A stretch of 64,000 nucleotides of DNA from Chromatiaceae bacterium (GTDB lineage Bacteria > Pseudomonadota > Gammaproteobacteria > Chromatiales > Chromatiaceae), in contig JALWWO010000006.1 of assembly GCA_027078745.1 (NCBI GenBank), positions 1 through 64,000 on the forward strand, in the 5' to 3' direction. Made by a program: the position numbers and the translations under genes. Shown piece by piece: positions 37,418-47,444 of the stretch (the first letter of the stretch is position 1; every line of letters begins with the position of its first letter). The notes under the pieces are model-generated. The model was not told the origin of the DNA. It made no database searches and saw only the letters and a list, made by a program, of their open reading frames with translations.

Positions 37418-39514
37418 ATGCAACATCCGGATGCCGTCTTAGACACTATAGAAGGACCGCTTGCTAAAGTCGTCTGCCTGTTCGGGGGAGAGCAAACGTT
37501 TAATGGGGCAGTGAAACGGCTGCTTCATCAAAAAGACGTACCTGTGCTCAGCTTTTCTTCAGTGGCAGGCATCGAAGCTGCGGATCTTTCCGATCGGCCG
37601 ATTATCCTTGTGGTCGATGTGGCAACCTTGCCCGAAGCGCTTTCCCTGCAAACCCTTTACGAAGCGGTCAAGCGATCTCAGGACATTCCGCCAGACCTGG
37701 TATGTTTGCTTCCTAAAGGCGATCTTCGCCTGCAACTACAGGCCCGTCGCACTGGGGCGCTAGCTTGCTATGAACAGCCTGTTTCCCCAGAAGTCCTGAG
37801 CGAATGGCTAGGAGAACGGAGCGGGCCCGGCCTCGTGGCACCCTATCGGGTCCTGGTCGTCGATGAGAATGCCGAGGAAGCGGAAGTGATGGAACAAGCC
37901 CTCACGGAAGCGGGCATGATCGCCCAGAGCTTGGCAGATCCCTTTCAGATCTTGGAGACCCTGGAAACTTTTCAGGCGGATCTTCTCATAGTGAATCAAC
38001 AGATGGGCGAGATGACCGGGTTGGAACTGGTCGAACTCCTTCGAGATCAGGGCAGAGATGCGACAGATATGCCGGTCATTCTGTTGTTCCCAGAACCCTG
38101 TTCCCCCCGAGAACGATATCTATTGCAGCGCAGCGGCGATGCAGTGCTCTGCAAACCCCTGGAACCGGAACGCCTTGTGGAAGAAATCAAGGACTGTGTT
38201 CAGAAGGCGCGGGTTTGGCAGGGAAGACATCAGCAGCGCAAGGATCAAGATAGCCTGAGCGGTCTCTATAACCGCATGGTCTTTCTCAAGCATCTCAACC
38301 GAGCCTTATCAGAAGAAGGCATCCAAGACCCGGGCAACGGGGTGCTGTTCATCGCCTTGGATCATGCAAAGTCCGTGATCAAACAGCTAGGGCGGGGTTG
38401 TGGCGATTACTTGACCAAATTTCTGGGAAACCGCATTCAGGAATGCTTGGCGCCTACTGATATCGCTGGCCGCATCGGGGATTTTAGCTTCGGGGTGCTC
38501 GCCCGCCGGTCGGAGGAAAGCGCCCTGATGACACTGGCGGAACGCATCCGGGAATCTATCGCAACCCAGGATGAGATCGGACAGGCGGGCGCTCTGAGTG
38601 TGAGCGTGGGCATCGGGCTCTTCTATCCCCCAGCGGACGATGCCTTGACCATGGTTTCCCGAGCGAAAAAGGGATGTGGCAAGGCCCAAGCTCGGGGGGG
38701 GAATCAGGTAGTTGCTTACGAGCGGGCCGTGCCTAAAACCCGTTCTCCAGAACGGGATGAAACGTTGGCCGGCATGATCTCCCAGGCCCTTTATGCCGAT
38801 GATTTTGAACTGCTCTACCAACCCATCGTACCCATGCGGGCTCAATCGCTCAAAAACAAATACGAGGTGTCCGCCCGCTTGCGTGCACCGGATGGGGAAT
38901 ACATCCCCCCCCTCTATTTCATCCCTGTAGCACAACGCTATGGGTTGCTTCCCGCCTTGGATCGCTGGGTGCTCAGCCATGCCCTGGATCGGCTGCGGCA
39001 GGAACTGGAACATTTGTCCGGCGCATCTGGACTCCAGTTCTTCATCCATCAGACGCTGGAGACGACTCAAAAGGAAGATTGGATCCACTGGTTTCGGGAA
39101 CAGATTCTCATGCGGGATCTCATCAAGATGCGGCCAGTACTGCAATTTCGCCTGCGGGATGTGATGAAACATCCGAAAGAGGCGGAACAGACCTTCCGGG
39201 CGCTCGAAAAGTTGCGGATTAAGATCTGCATCATCCAGTTCGACGGCCGCTCTCGGTCCATCGGCCTGCTCGAAACCTTGCCTGTCGCTATGGTCAAGCT
39301 TTCGATGGAATTAGTTCGAGAACGAGATCCCCAGCAGATCGCCCAGATCGTGCATCGGATCCACCGGAGAAAGACCGCAGTCATCGCGCCGGGGATTGAA
39401 CATCCCAATACTATGATCCGCCTTTCGGGTTCCAAGGTAGACTTCGTGCAGGGCACCTTCCTACAATTTCCTAGCAATACCCTCAGTTACAACTTTCAGG
39501 AAATCAACCTTTAG
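37418..39514 (+). CDS. FimX-like protein: receiver-like, degenerate GGDEF and degenerate EAL domains
   Basis: 698 residues. Residues ~15-130 are a receiver-like fold; ~143-262 a second receiver with Asp149 and the conserved Lys246 but Asn193 at the phosphorylation site. The GGDEF slot (~280-435) reads RIGDFSF and the EAL slot (~455-690) starts EVSARL rather than ExLLR, so neither synthesis nor breakdown of c-di-GMP is likely. This is the layout of FimX, a c-di-GMP receptor that drives PilB through PilZ; pilB is at 3446. The ATG at 37418 has AGGG eight bases upstream. A G8 run lies near 38693. Confidence 0.8.
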   Translation: MQHPDAVLDTIEGPLAKVVCLFGGEQTFNGAVKRLLHQKDVPVLSFSSVAGIEAADLSDRPIILVVDVATLPEALSLQTLYEAVKRSQDIPPDLVCLLPKGDLRLQLQARRTGALACYEQPVSPEVLSEWLGERSGPGLVAPYRVLVVDENAEEAEVMEQALTEAGMIAQSLADPFQILETLETFQADLLIVNQQMGEMTGLELVELLRDQGRDATDMPVILLFPEPCSPRERYLLQRSGDAVLCKPLEPERLVEEIKDCVQKARVWQGRHQQRKDQDSLSGLYNRMVFLKHLNRALSEEGIQDPGNGVLFIALDHAKSVIKQLGRGCGDYLTKFLGNRIQECLAPTDIAGRIGDFSFGVLARRSEESALMTLAERIRESIATQDEIGQAGALSVSVGIGLFYPPADDALTMVSRAKKGCGKAQARGGNQVVAYERAVPKTRSPERDETLAGMISQALYADDFELLYQPIVPMRAQSLKNKYEVSARLRAPDGEYIPPLYFIPVAQRYGLLPALDRWVLSHALDRLRQELEHLSGASGLQFFIHQTLETTQKEDWIHWFREQILMRDLIKMRPVLQFRLRDVMKHPKEAEQTFRALEKLRIKICIIQFDGRSRSIGLLETLPVAMVKLSMELVRERDPQQIAQIVHRIHRRKTAVIAPGIEHPNTMIRLSGSKVDFVQGTFLQFPSNTLSYNFQEINL

Positions 39515-39524
39515 GTAGGCGACG

Positions 39525-40623
39525 ATGCAAGATCTCAATCCCCTCTTTCAGGAAATTCAAGATTTGCGGGGGCGCGTGCAGTCCCTGAGGGGGTATCTTT
39601 GACTACGCCCAGCAGCGGGAGCGCTTGACTGAAGTCTTGCGAGAACTGGAAGCTCCCGAGATCTGGGAAGATCCGGAACGGGCCCAAGCCTTGGGCCGAG
39701 AGCGGGCCACCTTGGCTGCCGTGGTGGAAACCATCGATCAGTTGGAGGCCGGCTTGAGGGAGGCGGAAGAGCTGCTTCACCTGGCCGCCGAAGAAGGGGA
39801 TGAAGAAACGGCATCCGCGGTTGCCGAGGATCTGGAATCCCTGGGCGCCCGGGTGGCCCAGTTGGAATTCCGCCGCATGTTCTCCGGCGAGATGGACAAC
39901 CGCAACGCCTTTTTGGAAATCCAAGCGGGTTCCGGCGGCACAGAAGCCCAGGACTGGGCGGAAATGCTGTTGCGCATGTACCTGCGTTGGGGCGAGCGGC
40001 ACGGGTTCCAAATGGAACTCTTGGAGGTTTCCCCCGGAGAAGTGGCGGGCATCAAGTCCGCTGCAGTTCGGGTACAGGGAGACTATGCCTTCGGCTGGCT
40101 GCGCACGGAAACCGGCGTGCATCGCCTGGTGCGCAAATCGCCTTTCGATGCAGGAAACCGCCGCCATACCTCCTTCGCGGCGGTGTTCGTCTCGCCGGAG
40201 ATCGATGATTCCGTGGAGATCGACATCAATCCGGCGGATCTGCGCATCGATGTGTATCGGGCCAGCGGCGCGGGCGGGCAGCACGTGAACCGCACGGAAT
40301 CCGCCGTACGCATCACCCATCTGCCCACGGGCGTGGTCACCCAGTGCCAGAACGATCGTTCCCAACATCGGAACAAGGAGCAGGCCATGAAGCAGCTCAA
40401 GGCGAAGCTCTATGAGCTGGAGATGCAGAAGCGGCGGGCCGATCAACAGGCTTTGGAAGAGACGAAATCCGATATCGGTTGGGGCAGTCAGATCCGCTCC
40501 TATGTGCTGGATCAGTCTCGGATCAAAGACCTGCGCACCCAGGTGGAAGTGGGCAATACCCAGGCCGTGTTGGATGGCAATCTGGATCCCTTCATCGAAG
40601 CCAGTCTGAAAAGCGGACTTTGA
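39525..40623 (+). CDS. prfB: peptide chain release factor 2 (with programmed +1 frameshift)
   Basis: 365 residues in two parts: 25 codons at 39525-39599, then +1 shift past T39600 into 39601-40623. RF2 releases peptides at UGA and UAA. The SPF recognition tripeptide (KSPFDAG) and the GGQ catalytic loop ([13 protein letters not shown]) are present. The internal TGA at 39600 lies in the canonical recoding site, which lets RF2 regulate its own level. Total length equals E. coli RF2. lysS follows 14 bases later, as in E. coli. Confidence 0.97.
39588..39603 (+). promoter_or_regulatory. prfB programmed frameshift site
   Basis: AGGGGGTATCTTTGAC contains the internal Shine-Dalgarno-like AGGGGG, the slippery CTT and the in-frame TGA followed by C. 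This is the standard RF2 autoregulation signal. Confidence 0.97.
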
Positions 40624-40637
40624 ATAAGACGATCATC

Positions 40638-42127
<1,490 letters not shown>

Positions 42128-42131
<4 letters not shown>

Positions 42132-43168
42132 GCGGATTCTGTCTGTGGAGTCTCGTCGAATCCGTAGGGCGGCGAAGCGAGGCGCAGGCGGGCCCCCCCC
42201 TCATTCAAGTACACATCTCCCGCTTCTGCCGTGTGGATCTCCACCACTGCCAGCAGTTCCCAACGATCTGGAGCAACCTGCTGGGCGGACACCACGCGCC
42301 CAGTAGCCTGCTCGGAACGGCTGGAAGGGGCGTGCAGCGCTTGACCCGGCACCACCGGTTGATCGGTCTCTACCTCCGCCCAATACATGCGCCGCTTTAA
42401 CTTGCCCAGATACTGCATTCGGGCCACGACCTCTTGCCCGGTGTAGCATCCCTTGGTGAAGCTCACTCCGTCGATGCGCTGGAGGTTGACCATCTGGGGT
42501 ACCCAAGCTTCTCGGGTCTCCGGATAGATCCAGGGAAGCCCGGCGCGAATGTCCAGCAGCGACCAGAAATTCCCCTCTCTAGGACTCGCTTCCGGTTCCA
42601 GTTCTTCCCACAACGCGATCATGGATTCCGGCGGACCCAGGAGCTGAAAGCGCGGTGTTGGGCCCGGGATCCGCAGCAAGATTTTTGTTGCCGAAGGAAA
42701 GAAATCCCGCGCTGGATCCAGATCGAAATGGGGGGAAAGCAAGGATTCAGCCCGGTCGCCCGCCAAGCCAAAGAAGGCGAATTCATCAGAAACATCCCGC
42801 AGTCCCACCTGTGCCCGCAGCACGAAGAATTGCAGGCGCTGGAGGGTGCTCGCCACCAGACTGCGGGGAAGCTGTAGCAGAAAGGTGTCCCCCAGGCGGA
42901 GCACCCGAAAGATCGCCAGCATCCGACCCTTGGGGGTGCAATGGGCGCTCAAATGGGCGTGGCGATCGGAAAGCTCCCGCACATCGTTGGTCAACTGGCC
43001 TTGGAGGAATTGAACCGCGTCCTTGCCCGATACCTCGATCCATCCCCAATCGCTGAGATCGCACAGGGCACAGGTTTTGGAGGCTTCCGGGGTTGGAAAA
43101 TGTACCTGATCTTGATCGGAGAGTTGAGCACCGCGTTGCTGTAGAAAGGTTTTCCATTGTGTGTTCAT
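42128..43168 (-). CDS. ygfZ: YgfZ/GcvT-domain folate-binding protein
   Basis: 346 residues, a GcvT-like tetrahydrofolate-binding fold. The diagnostic [10 protein letters not shown] holds the redox-active cysteine needed for its part in Fe-S cluster repair and assembly, including MiaB-type enzymes. [10 protein letters not shown] near the N-terminus is also typical. No operon partner is visible; it diverges from the sulfur-globule-like gene. Confidence 0.94.
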
Positions 43169-43289
43169 AAAGCACCTGTCGCTTGAAGAAAGAGTCCGGA
43201 CCTCAGGCTATAGGATGGGATGAAAAAAAACCAAGGCGTTCCGCACTGCGCTGGGACAATGCATAAGAACATCGGAATATGCTAATTTT

Positions 43290-43303
43290 TTGATCTCAAT
43301 CAA
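43290..43303 (+). promoter_or_regulatory. perfect FNR/ANR-type box upstream of the sulfur-globule-like gene
   Basis: TTGAT-CTCA-ATCAA matches the FNR consensus TTGATNNNNATCAA exactly. Its centre lies 41.5 bases before the start point predicted from the -10 at 43326, the classic class II activation position. Confidence 0.75.
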
Positions 43304-43325
43304 CACCTGTGCCTGATTCCTTTGG

Positions 43326-43331
43326 TAGGAT
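43326..43331 (+). promoter_or_regulatory. predicted -10 element of the sulfur-globule-like gene
   Basis: TAGGAT (four of six bases match TATAAT) would give a transcript start near 43338 and a leader of about 116 bases. No good -35 is present, as expected for a class II FNR promoter. Confidence 0.5.
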
Positions 43332-43337
43332 AGAAAC

Positions 43338-43453
43338 AGTGGGAATGGGCTTGAGATTCCCTAAGTATCTCTCTTTGCTATGCTTCAAGGAGTCGGTCCC
43401 TGGAAGGGGCCGGCTTGCTGAGACCATTCATTCGTCGCATAGGAGGAATCAAA
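43338..43453 (+). other. 116-base leader of the sulfur-globule-like gene
   Basis: The predicted leader contains GGTCCC-TGGAA-GGGGCC, a short possible hairpin at about 43395-43411, and a strong ribosome site AGGAGG (about 43441-43446). I do not match it to a known riboswitch; a CTGAGACC piece only superficially resembles part of a TPP element. Confidence 0.35.
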
Positions 43454-43765
43454 ATGTCAAAGCAGAAACGCCTGGCACTCGCCGCAGCGGTCGCCATTTC
43501 CACGGCCTTGACCTCCTTCTCCGCCAATGCCTTCTTCGGTCCCTTCAGCTTCATGCGGGGCTGGGGTGGTCCCTGGGGTTGGGGTGATCCCTGGTGGGGT
43601 TACTATTATCCCTACTGGTATGGATACCCCTATTACTGGGGCTATCCCTATTACTGGGGCTATCCCTACTACGGGCTCTGGGCCTATCCGGCTTGGACGC
43701 TCCCCGTCGCCACTATCCCCGTAGCGACGACACCTGCCGCGCCCGCCTCCAAAGCTGAGAAATAA
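43454..43765 (+). CDS. secreted aromatic/Gly-rich protein, sulfur globule protein-like
   Basis: 103 residues. A clear signal peptide (MSKQKRLALAAAVAISTALT to SANA, 26 residues) precedes a 77-residue mature chain with 15 Tyr and 10 Trp, arranged in GYPYYWGYPYYWGYP repeats. The 18-base DNA repeats behind them are visible near 43628-43672. Sulfur globule proteins of purple sulfur bacteria are small, exported and rich in Gly and aromatics; they coat periplasmic sulfur deposits. The fit is compositional, so other extracellular structural roles remain possible. AGGAGG precedes the ATG. It has its own FNR-box promoter and terminator. Confidence 0.7.
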   Translation: MSKQKRLALAAAVAISTALTSFSANAFFGPFSFMRGWGGPWGWGDPWWGYYYPYWYGYPYYWGYPYYWGYPYYGLWAYPAWTLPVATIPVATTPAAPASKAEK

Positions 43766-43772
43766 TCCCTTT

Positions 43773-43799
43773 CCGGCTCCCGCGGTTTGCGGGAGCCGG
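43773..43799. terminator. strong hairpin between the sulfur-globule-like gene and nadE
   Basis: An 11-pair perfect stem (CCGGCTCCCGC / GCGGGAGCCGG) with loop GGTTT lies between two converging genes and could serve both strands. There is no long T run, so it may act partly as an mRNA end stabiliser. Confidence 0.75.
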
Positions 43800-43802
43800 G
43801 CT

Positions 43803-45422
43803 TCAACAAAACCCGTTGGTAATCGGATAGCGCCGATCCCGTCCGAAGGCCCGTTGGGTGATGCGCACGCCCGGGGGCGCCTGTCGGCGCTTATACTCGT
43901 TCCGATCCACCATCCGCGCTACTTGTTCCACCACTGCGCGGGGAAACCCCGCAGCGATGATCTGATCTACGCTTTCGTCTCTTTCAATATAGCGGGCTAG
44001 AATGCCGTCGAGCAGATCATAATCCGGCAGACTGTCCTGATCCCGCTGATCCGGCCGCAATTCTGCTGAGGGCGGGCGCTCCAGCACCCGCTGCGGGATC
44101 ACCGGAGAAATGCTGTTTCGATAACGAGCGAGTTGATAGACCAGGGTCTTGGGCACATCCTTCAGGGGTGCAAATCCTCCAGCCATGTCCCCGTACAGGG
44201 TGGCATAGCCCACTGCCATCTCGCTCTTGTTGCCGGTGGTGAGGAGGATGCGACCGGTCTTATTGCTGAGGGCCATGAGAATCACGCCTCGGCAACGGGC
44301 CTGAATGTTTTCCTCAGTTACATCCGGTTCGGAGCCTGCAAAGGATTCGGCCAGGATTTCCAAGAACGCTTGAAAGGCGGGTTCGATGGGCAGGATGTGA
44401 TGGGCTACGGAAAGGGCCCGCGCCTGGGTCACCGCATCTTCAACGCTCATGGCTGCCGTATAGCGGGAAGGCATGAGGACCGCTTCCACCTGGTCTGAGC
44501 CCAGGGCATCCACCGCCAAAGCCAGGGTTAAAGCAGAATCAATGCCGCCGGAGAGACCGAGCACCGCCCCCCGAAAGCCATTTTTATGCACATAATCCCG
44601 CACCCCCAGGACCAGGGCTTCATAGATGCCCTGGAGTTCAGGCGGTGCAGGGGCGATCTCCGCCGGCTGCAATCGGGGCGTTCCATCGGGCGCAAGCTGA
44701 AAGCGAACCGGTAGCAGGGCTTCTTGAAAGAAGGGTGCCCGCTGCCGCAGCGCGCCCGTTTCGTCCACCGCAAAGGAACCGCCATCGAAGACCAGCTCAT
44801 CTTGTCCCCCCACCAAATTAGCATAGAGGATAGGAATCTGGTGTTCCCCAGCCCGCAGACACACCAAACTTTCCCGAGCATCTGCCTTGCCCCGACGGTA
44901 GGGGGAGGCGTTGAGGTTGAGCAGAACCTGTGCCCCGGCCTCTGCGGCCCGACGGGCGGGCTCTTCTTCCCAAATATCCTCACAGATCGTGATGCCCAGC
45001 CGGGTGCCGAGAAACTCGATCACCTTGGGTTCTCCACCGGGCTGGAAATAGCGTTTCTCGTCGAAGACCCCATAATTCGGAAGGGCCTGCTTGGCATATT
45101 CCGCCACAATGCGCCCCTGGGCCAACAGACCCGCTACATTGAATCGCCCTCCCAGATCCGATTTGGGATAGCCCAACAACAAGGCGATCTCTCGGGTGTG
45201 GGGCAGAATCTTCTGAAGAGCCCGCGCGGTCTTGTCGAGAAATTCAGGGCGCAGCAATAGATCTTCCGGCGGGTAACCCGTGAGGGCCAGTTCGGGAAAG
45301 AGCACTAGATCCGCACCATAGCGCTGTCGCGCTTCCCGAGCTGTCTGGATGATCCGATCTGTATTGCCCTGGAGATCCCCTACGAGGAAGTTCAATTGCG
45401 CGATGAGAATGCAGATATCCAT
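43803..45422 (-). CDS. nadE: glutamine-dependent NAD+ synthetase
   Basis: 539 residues with an N-terminal nitrilase-like glutaminase and a C-terminal synthetase. The glutaminase triad is Glu in LFPELALTGYPPED, Lys in KQALPNYGVFDEKRYF and Cys in ITICEDIWEE. The PP-loop LGLSGGIDSALT marks the ATP-pyrophosphatase half. It amidates deamido-NAD. The ATG at 45422 begins the normal MDICILIAQLNFLVGD; the longer frame to 45512 runs into hprK. It follows hprK by ten bases, where rapZ is commonly found. Confidence 0.96.
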   Translation of the reverse strand: MDICILIAQLNFLVGDLQGNTDRIIQTAREARQRYGADLVLFPELALTGYPPEDLLLRPEFLDKTARALQKILPHTREIALLLGYPKSDLGGRFNVAGLLAQGRIVAEYAKQALPNYGVFDEKRYFQPGGEPKVIEFLGTRLGITICEDIWEEEPARRAAEAGAQVLLNLNASPYRRGKADARESLVCLRAGEHQIPILYANLVGGQDELVFDGGSFAVDETGALRQRAPFFQEALLPVRFQLAPDGTPRLQPAEIAPAPPELQGIYEALVLGVRDYVHKNGFRGAVLGLSGGIDSALTLALAVDALGSDQVEAVLMPSRYTAAMSVEDAVTQARALSVAHHILPIEPAFQAFLEILAESFAGSEPDVTEENIQARCRGVILMALSNKTGRILLTTGNKSEMAVGYATLYGDMAGGFAPLKDVPKTLVYQLARYRNSISPVIPQRVLERPPSAELRPDQRDQDSLPDYDLLDGILARYIERDESVDQIIAAGFPRAVVEQVARMVDRNEYKRRQAPPGVRITQRAFGRDRRYPITNGFC

Positions 45423-45432
45423 GAGATAAAGA

Positions 45433-46398
45433 TCAATCTTGAGCGGGTGGTCTGGGTTGCGACGCACGCAAGGCCCTCTCCTGGCGGTCGCTGAAATCTT
45501 TGCCCGCATCATAGCCTCGGGTGCGCAGAATCTGATGGCGCACTGCCGCTTCTACCAATACGGCTAGATTGCGCCCAGGGGCCACAGGCATGAGGATCTC
45601 GGGTACTGCCACCCCCAGCACGGAACGGTTGGAAAGGCTACCTTTGAAGCGATCGATCTGGGCCAGTTCTGACTCCGCCAGGGTGCGGAGATTGATGATG
45701 AGATCCAGCGGCTTCTGCTGTTCGATGGCGCTTTCCCCAAACATAGCGCGGATATTGAGGATACCCAGTCCTCTCACCTCTAGAAAATCCTGCAACAGAT
45801 GGGGGCAGCTTCCCTCAAGGGTTTCCGGCGCGATGTGGGCGAATTCCGGCGCGTCATCGGCGATCAAGCGGTGGCCCCGATGGATGAGTTCTAGGGCTAA
45901 TTCGCTCTTACCCACCGCCGGATCTCCCATGAGCAGCACGCCAGTACCCAACACGTCCATGAACACGCCGTGGAGGATGACCCGTTCCGCCAATTCTCGG
46001 GTGAGAAAATATTGCAAATAGGCGATCGCTTCCTCATCGTTCCAAGGGGTAACGAGCAGCGCCGTGCCCGTCTTCTGGGCACTGGTAAAGAAGCGCTCAG
46101 GTGGGGTCAGATCGTTTGTGAACAGGACAGCGACAGGATCGCTCGAGAACAGCTTGTCAAGGGTTTCCCGATAGCTCTGCTCACCGAGTTCCTGGAGGTA
46201 ACGCAGTTCCGCAGGTCCGAGGATCTGAATCCGGTTGGGATGAATGCAGTTCAGAGAGCCCACTAGGGATTGGCCGGCGATTTGGCCACCTTTGGAACGA
46301 AAGGGTAGGGAAGGCCCGGGCGGGGGGGTCAGCCATCGCAGCTTAAGACGGGGCCCGATCCGGTCGACCAGATCCTGAAGGGTCTGAACGCGGCCCAT
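45433..46398 (-). CDS. hprK: HPr kinase/phosphorylase
   Basis: 321 residues. The P-loop GDPAVGKSELAL and the following HprK signature (VRGLGILNIRAMFG) are intact. It phosphorylates and dephosphorylates a serine of HPr or NPr. In proteobacteria with ptsN it belongs to a regulatory, non-transporting PTS. HPr, EI and rapZ are not in the window. It overlaps no neighbour: ptsN is five bases upstream, nadE ten bases downstream. Confidence 0.95.
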   Translation of the reverse strand: MGRVQTLQDLVDRIGPRLKLRWLTPPPGPSLPFRSKGGQIAGQSLVGSLNCIHPNRIQILGPAELRYLQELGEQSYRETLDKLFSSDPVAVLFTNDLTPPERFFTSAQKTGTALLVTPWNDEEAIAYLQYFLTRELAERVILHGVFMDVLGTGVLLMGDPAVGKSELALELIHRGHRLIADDAPEFAHIAPETLEGSCPHLLQDFLEVRGLGILNIRAMFGESAIEQQKPLDLIINLRTLAESELAQIDRFKGSLSNRSVLGVAVPEILMPVAPGRNLAVLVEAAVRHQILRTRGYDAGKDFSDRQERALRASQPRPPAQD

Positions 46399-46403
46399 TC
46401 CAG

Positions 46404-46859
46404 CTAGGCATGAGAGCCGGATAGGAGCTGCAAGATTTCTTCTGCACTCTTGGCATTGCGCAGCTGTGTTCGCAAGCGTTCCTCATCAAACCGAGCGGCG
46501 AGCTGTGCTAACAGCTGCAAATGGGCCTCGGTGGCGGACTCTGGCACTAACATAGCCAAGGCCAGATCCACGGGCTTTTGATCGATAGCATCGAAATCCA
46601 CGCCGGTGCGCAGCTGTACAAAGGCACCGATGGCTTCCCGCAAACCCTTCATCCGCGCATGGGGTAGAGCAACCCCATGTCCTAAACCCGTGCTGCCCAG
46701 ACGCTCCCGCTCCAACAGGCGGTCGAATACCTTATCAAAGTGCAATGCGGGATCTGCATCGGCTAAACGTCTGGCGAGCAACTCCAGCAGGCGCTTCTTG
46801 CTGGTGATGGATACATCTCGTTCGATACGTGCCGGGACGAGGAACTGGGGAGGCAACAT
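46404..46859 (-). CDS. ptsN: nitrogen PTS EIIA component (PtsN)
   Basis: 151 residues, EIIA-fructose/Ntr fold. His67 in GVALPHARM is the phosphorylation site. It takes phosphate from NPr and regulates potassium, nitrogen and envelope functions instead of moving sugar. The ATG at 46859 is preceded by GGGGAGG; the longer frame to 46946 covers the hairpin region and is rejected. Upstream hairpins separate it from hpf. Confidence 0.94.
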   Translation of the reverse strand: MLPPQFLVPARIERDVSITSKKRLLELLARRLADADPALHFDKVFDRLLERERLGSTGLGHGVALPHARMKGLREAIGAFVQLRTGVDFDAIDQKPVDLALAMLVPESATEAHLQLLAQLAARFDEERLRTQLRNAKSAEEILQLLSGSHA

Positions 46860-46897
46860 GAAGGGATGATTCCGATGTCTGGTTGGGCTGATTGAAA

Positions 46898-46937
46898 CGG
46901 GCAGGGGGGACAGAACGATCGATGTCCCACCTGCCCG
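46898..46937 (-). terminator. long hairpin between hpf and ptsN
   Basis: CGGGCAGG...CCTGCCCG arms extend to about 15 pairs with one mismatch around a ~10-base loop, followed on the minus strand by TTTC. A smaller CCCCC-GATCC-GGGGG hairpin lies at 46948-46962, right after the hpf stop. Together they may terminate rpoN-hpf transcripts or protect the message 3' end. Confidence 0.55.
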
Positions 46938-46964
46938 AGAGTTCAATCCCCCGATCCGGGGGGG

Positions 46965-47288
46965 TTAACCGGCTGCGCTCAGGCTTTTATGGCCACTCCC
47001 TCGGCGCTTCAGGCGCTTTTCCTTATATTTGAGCACTTGACGGTCGAGTTTATCCACGAGGATATCGATGGCTGCGTACATGTCTTCGTGGACGGCATCG
47101 GCGAAGAGGGTGCCGCCGTTGACATGCAGGGTAGCTTCCGCTTTTTTCATAAGCTTTTCCAGGCTCAGGACCACATGCGCATTTAGGACATGGTCGAAGT
47201 GCCGGTTCAGGCGCTTAAACTTGGTCTCCACATGGCTTCTCAAGGCCTCTGTGATGTCCACATGATGACCTGTCAAGTTGATCTGCAT
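46965..47288 (-). CDS. hpf: ribosome hibernation promoting factor (short HPF)
   Basis: 107 residues. MQINLTGHHVDITEALRSHV at the start and the beta-alpha-beta-beta-beta-alpha fold match YhbH/HPF. It binds the 30S decoding channel in stationary phase and helps form inactive 100S ribosomes. Only the N-terminal domain is present, without the long-HPF tail. AGGAG lies just upstream of the ATG at 47288; the longer frame to 47372 is not supported. It is 156 bases after rpoN, the conserved neighbour. Confidence 0.95.
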   Translation of the reverse strand: MQINLTGHHVDITEALRSHVETKFKRLNRHFDHVLNAHVVLSLEKLMKKAEATLHVNGGTLFADAVHEDMYAAIDILVDKLDRQVLKYKEKRLKRRGSGHKSLSAAG

Positions 47289-47444
47289 AGTGTGACTCCT
47301 TGATTTCCGATGGAAGGATGGACCCACCGCATTCCTACTGGGTCCGAGATGGGGAGTCCGTTTAGCACGCATCCCCTTTTCCGCCTCAGCGGACGGAAAT
47401 TTGTTGCGCTCGGGTTTCGCAGCTGTCTGGAAGCCTGGATGGAC

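Noticed and set aside
39600-39602. Apparent nonsense mutation making prfB a pseudogene
   Set aside because: The TGA lies in the canonical RF2 +1 recoding site and the downstream frame is intact.
43395-43435. Possible TPP-like riboswitch before the sulfur-globule-like gene
   Set aside because: Only a CTGAGACC fragment resembles it; the other conserved thi-box parts are missing and the gene has no link to thiamine.
43628-43672. Short DNA repeats read as a CRISPR or satellite
   Set aside because: The 18-base repeats are in frame and encode the YYWGYP repeats of the exported protein; there are no spacers.
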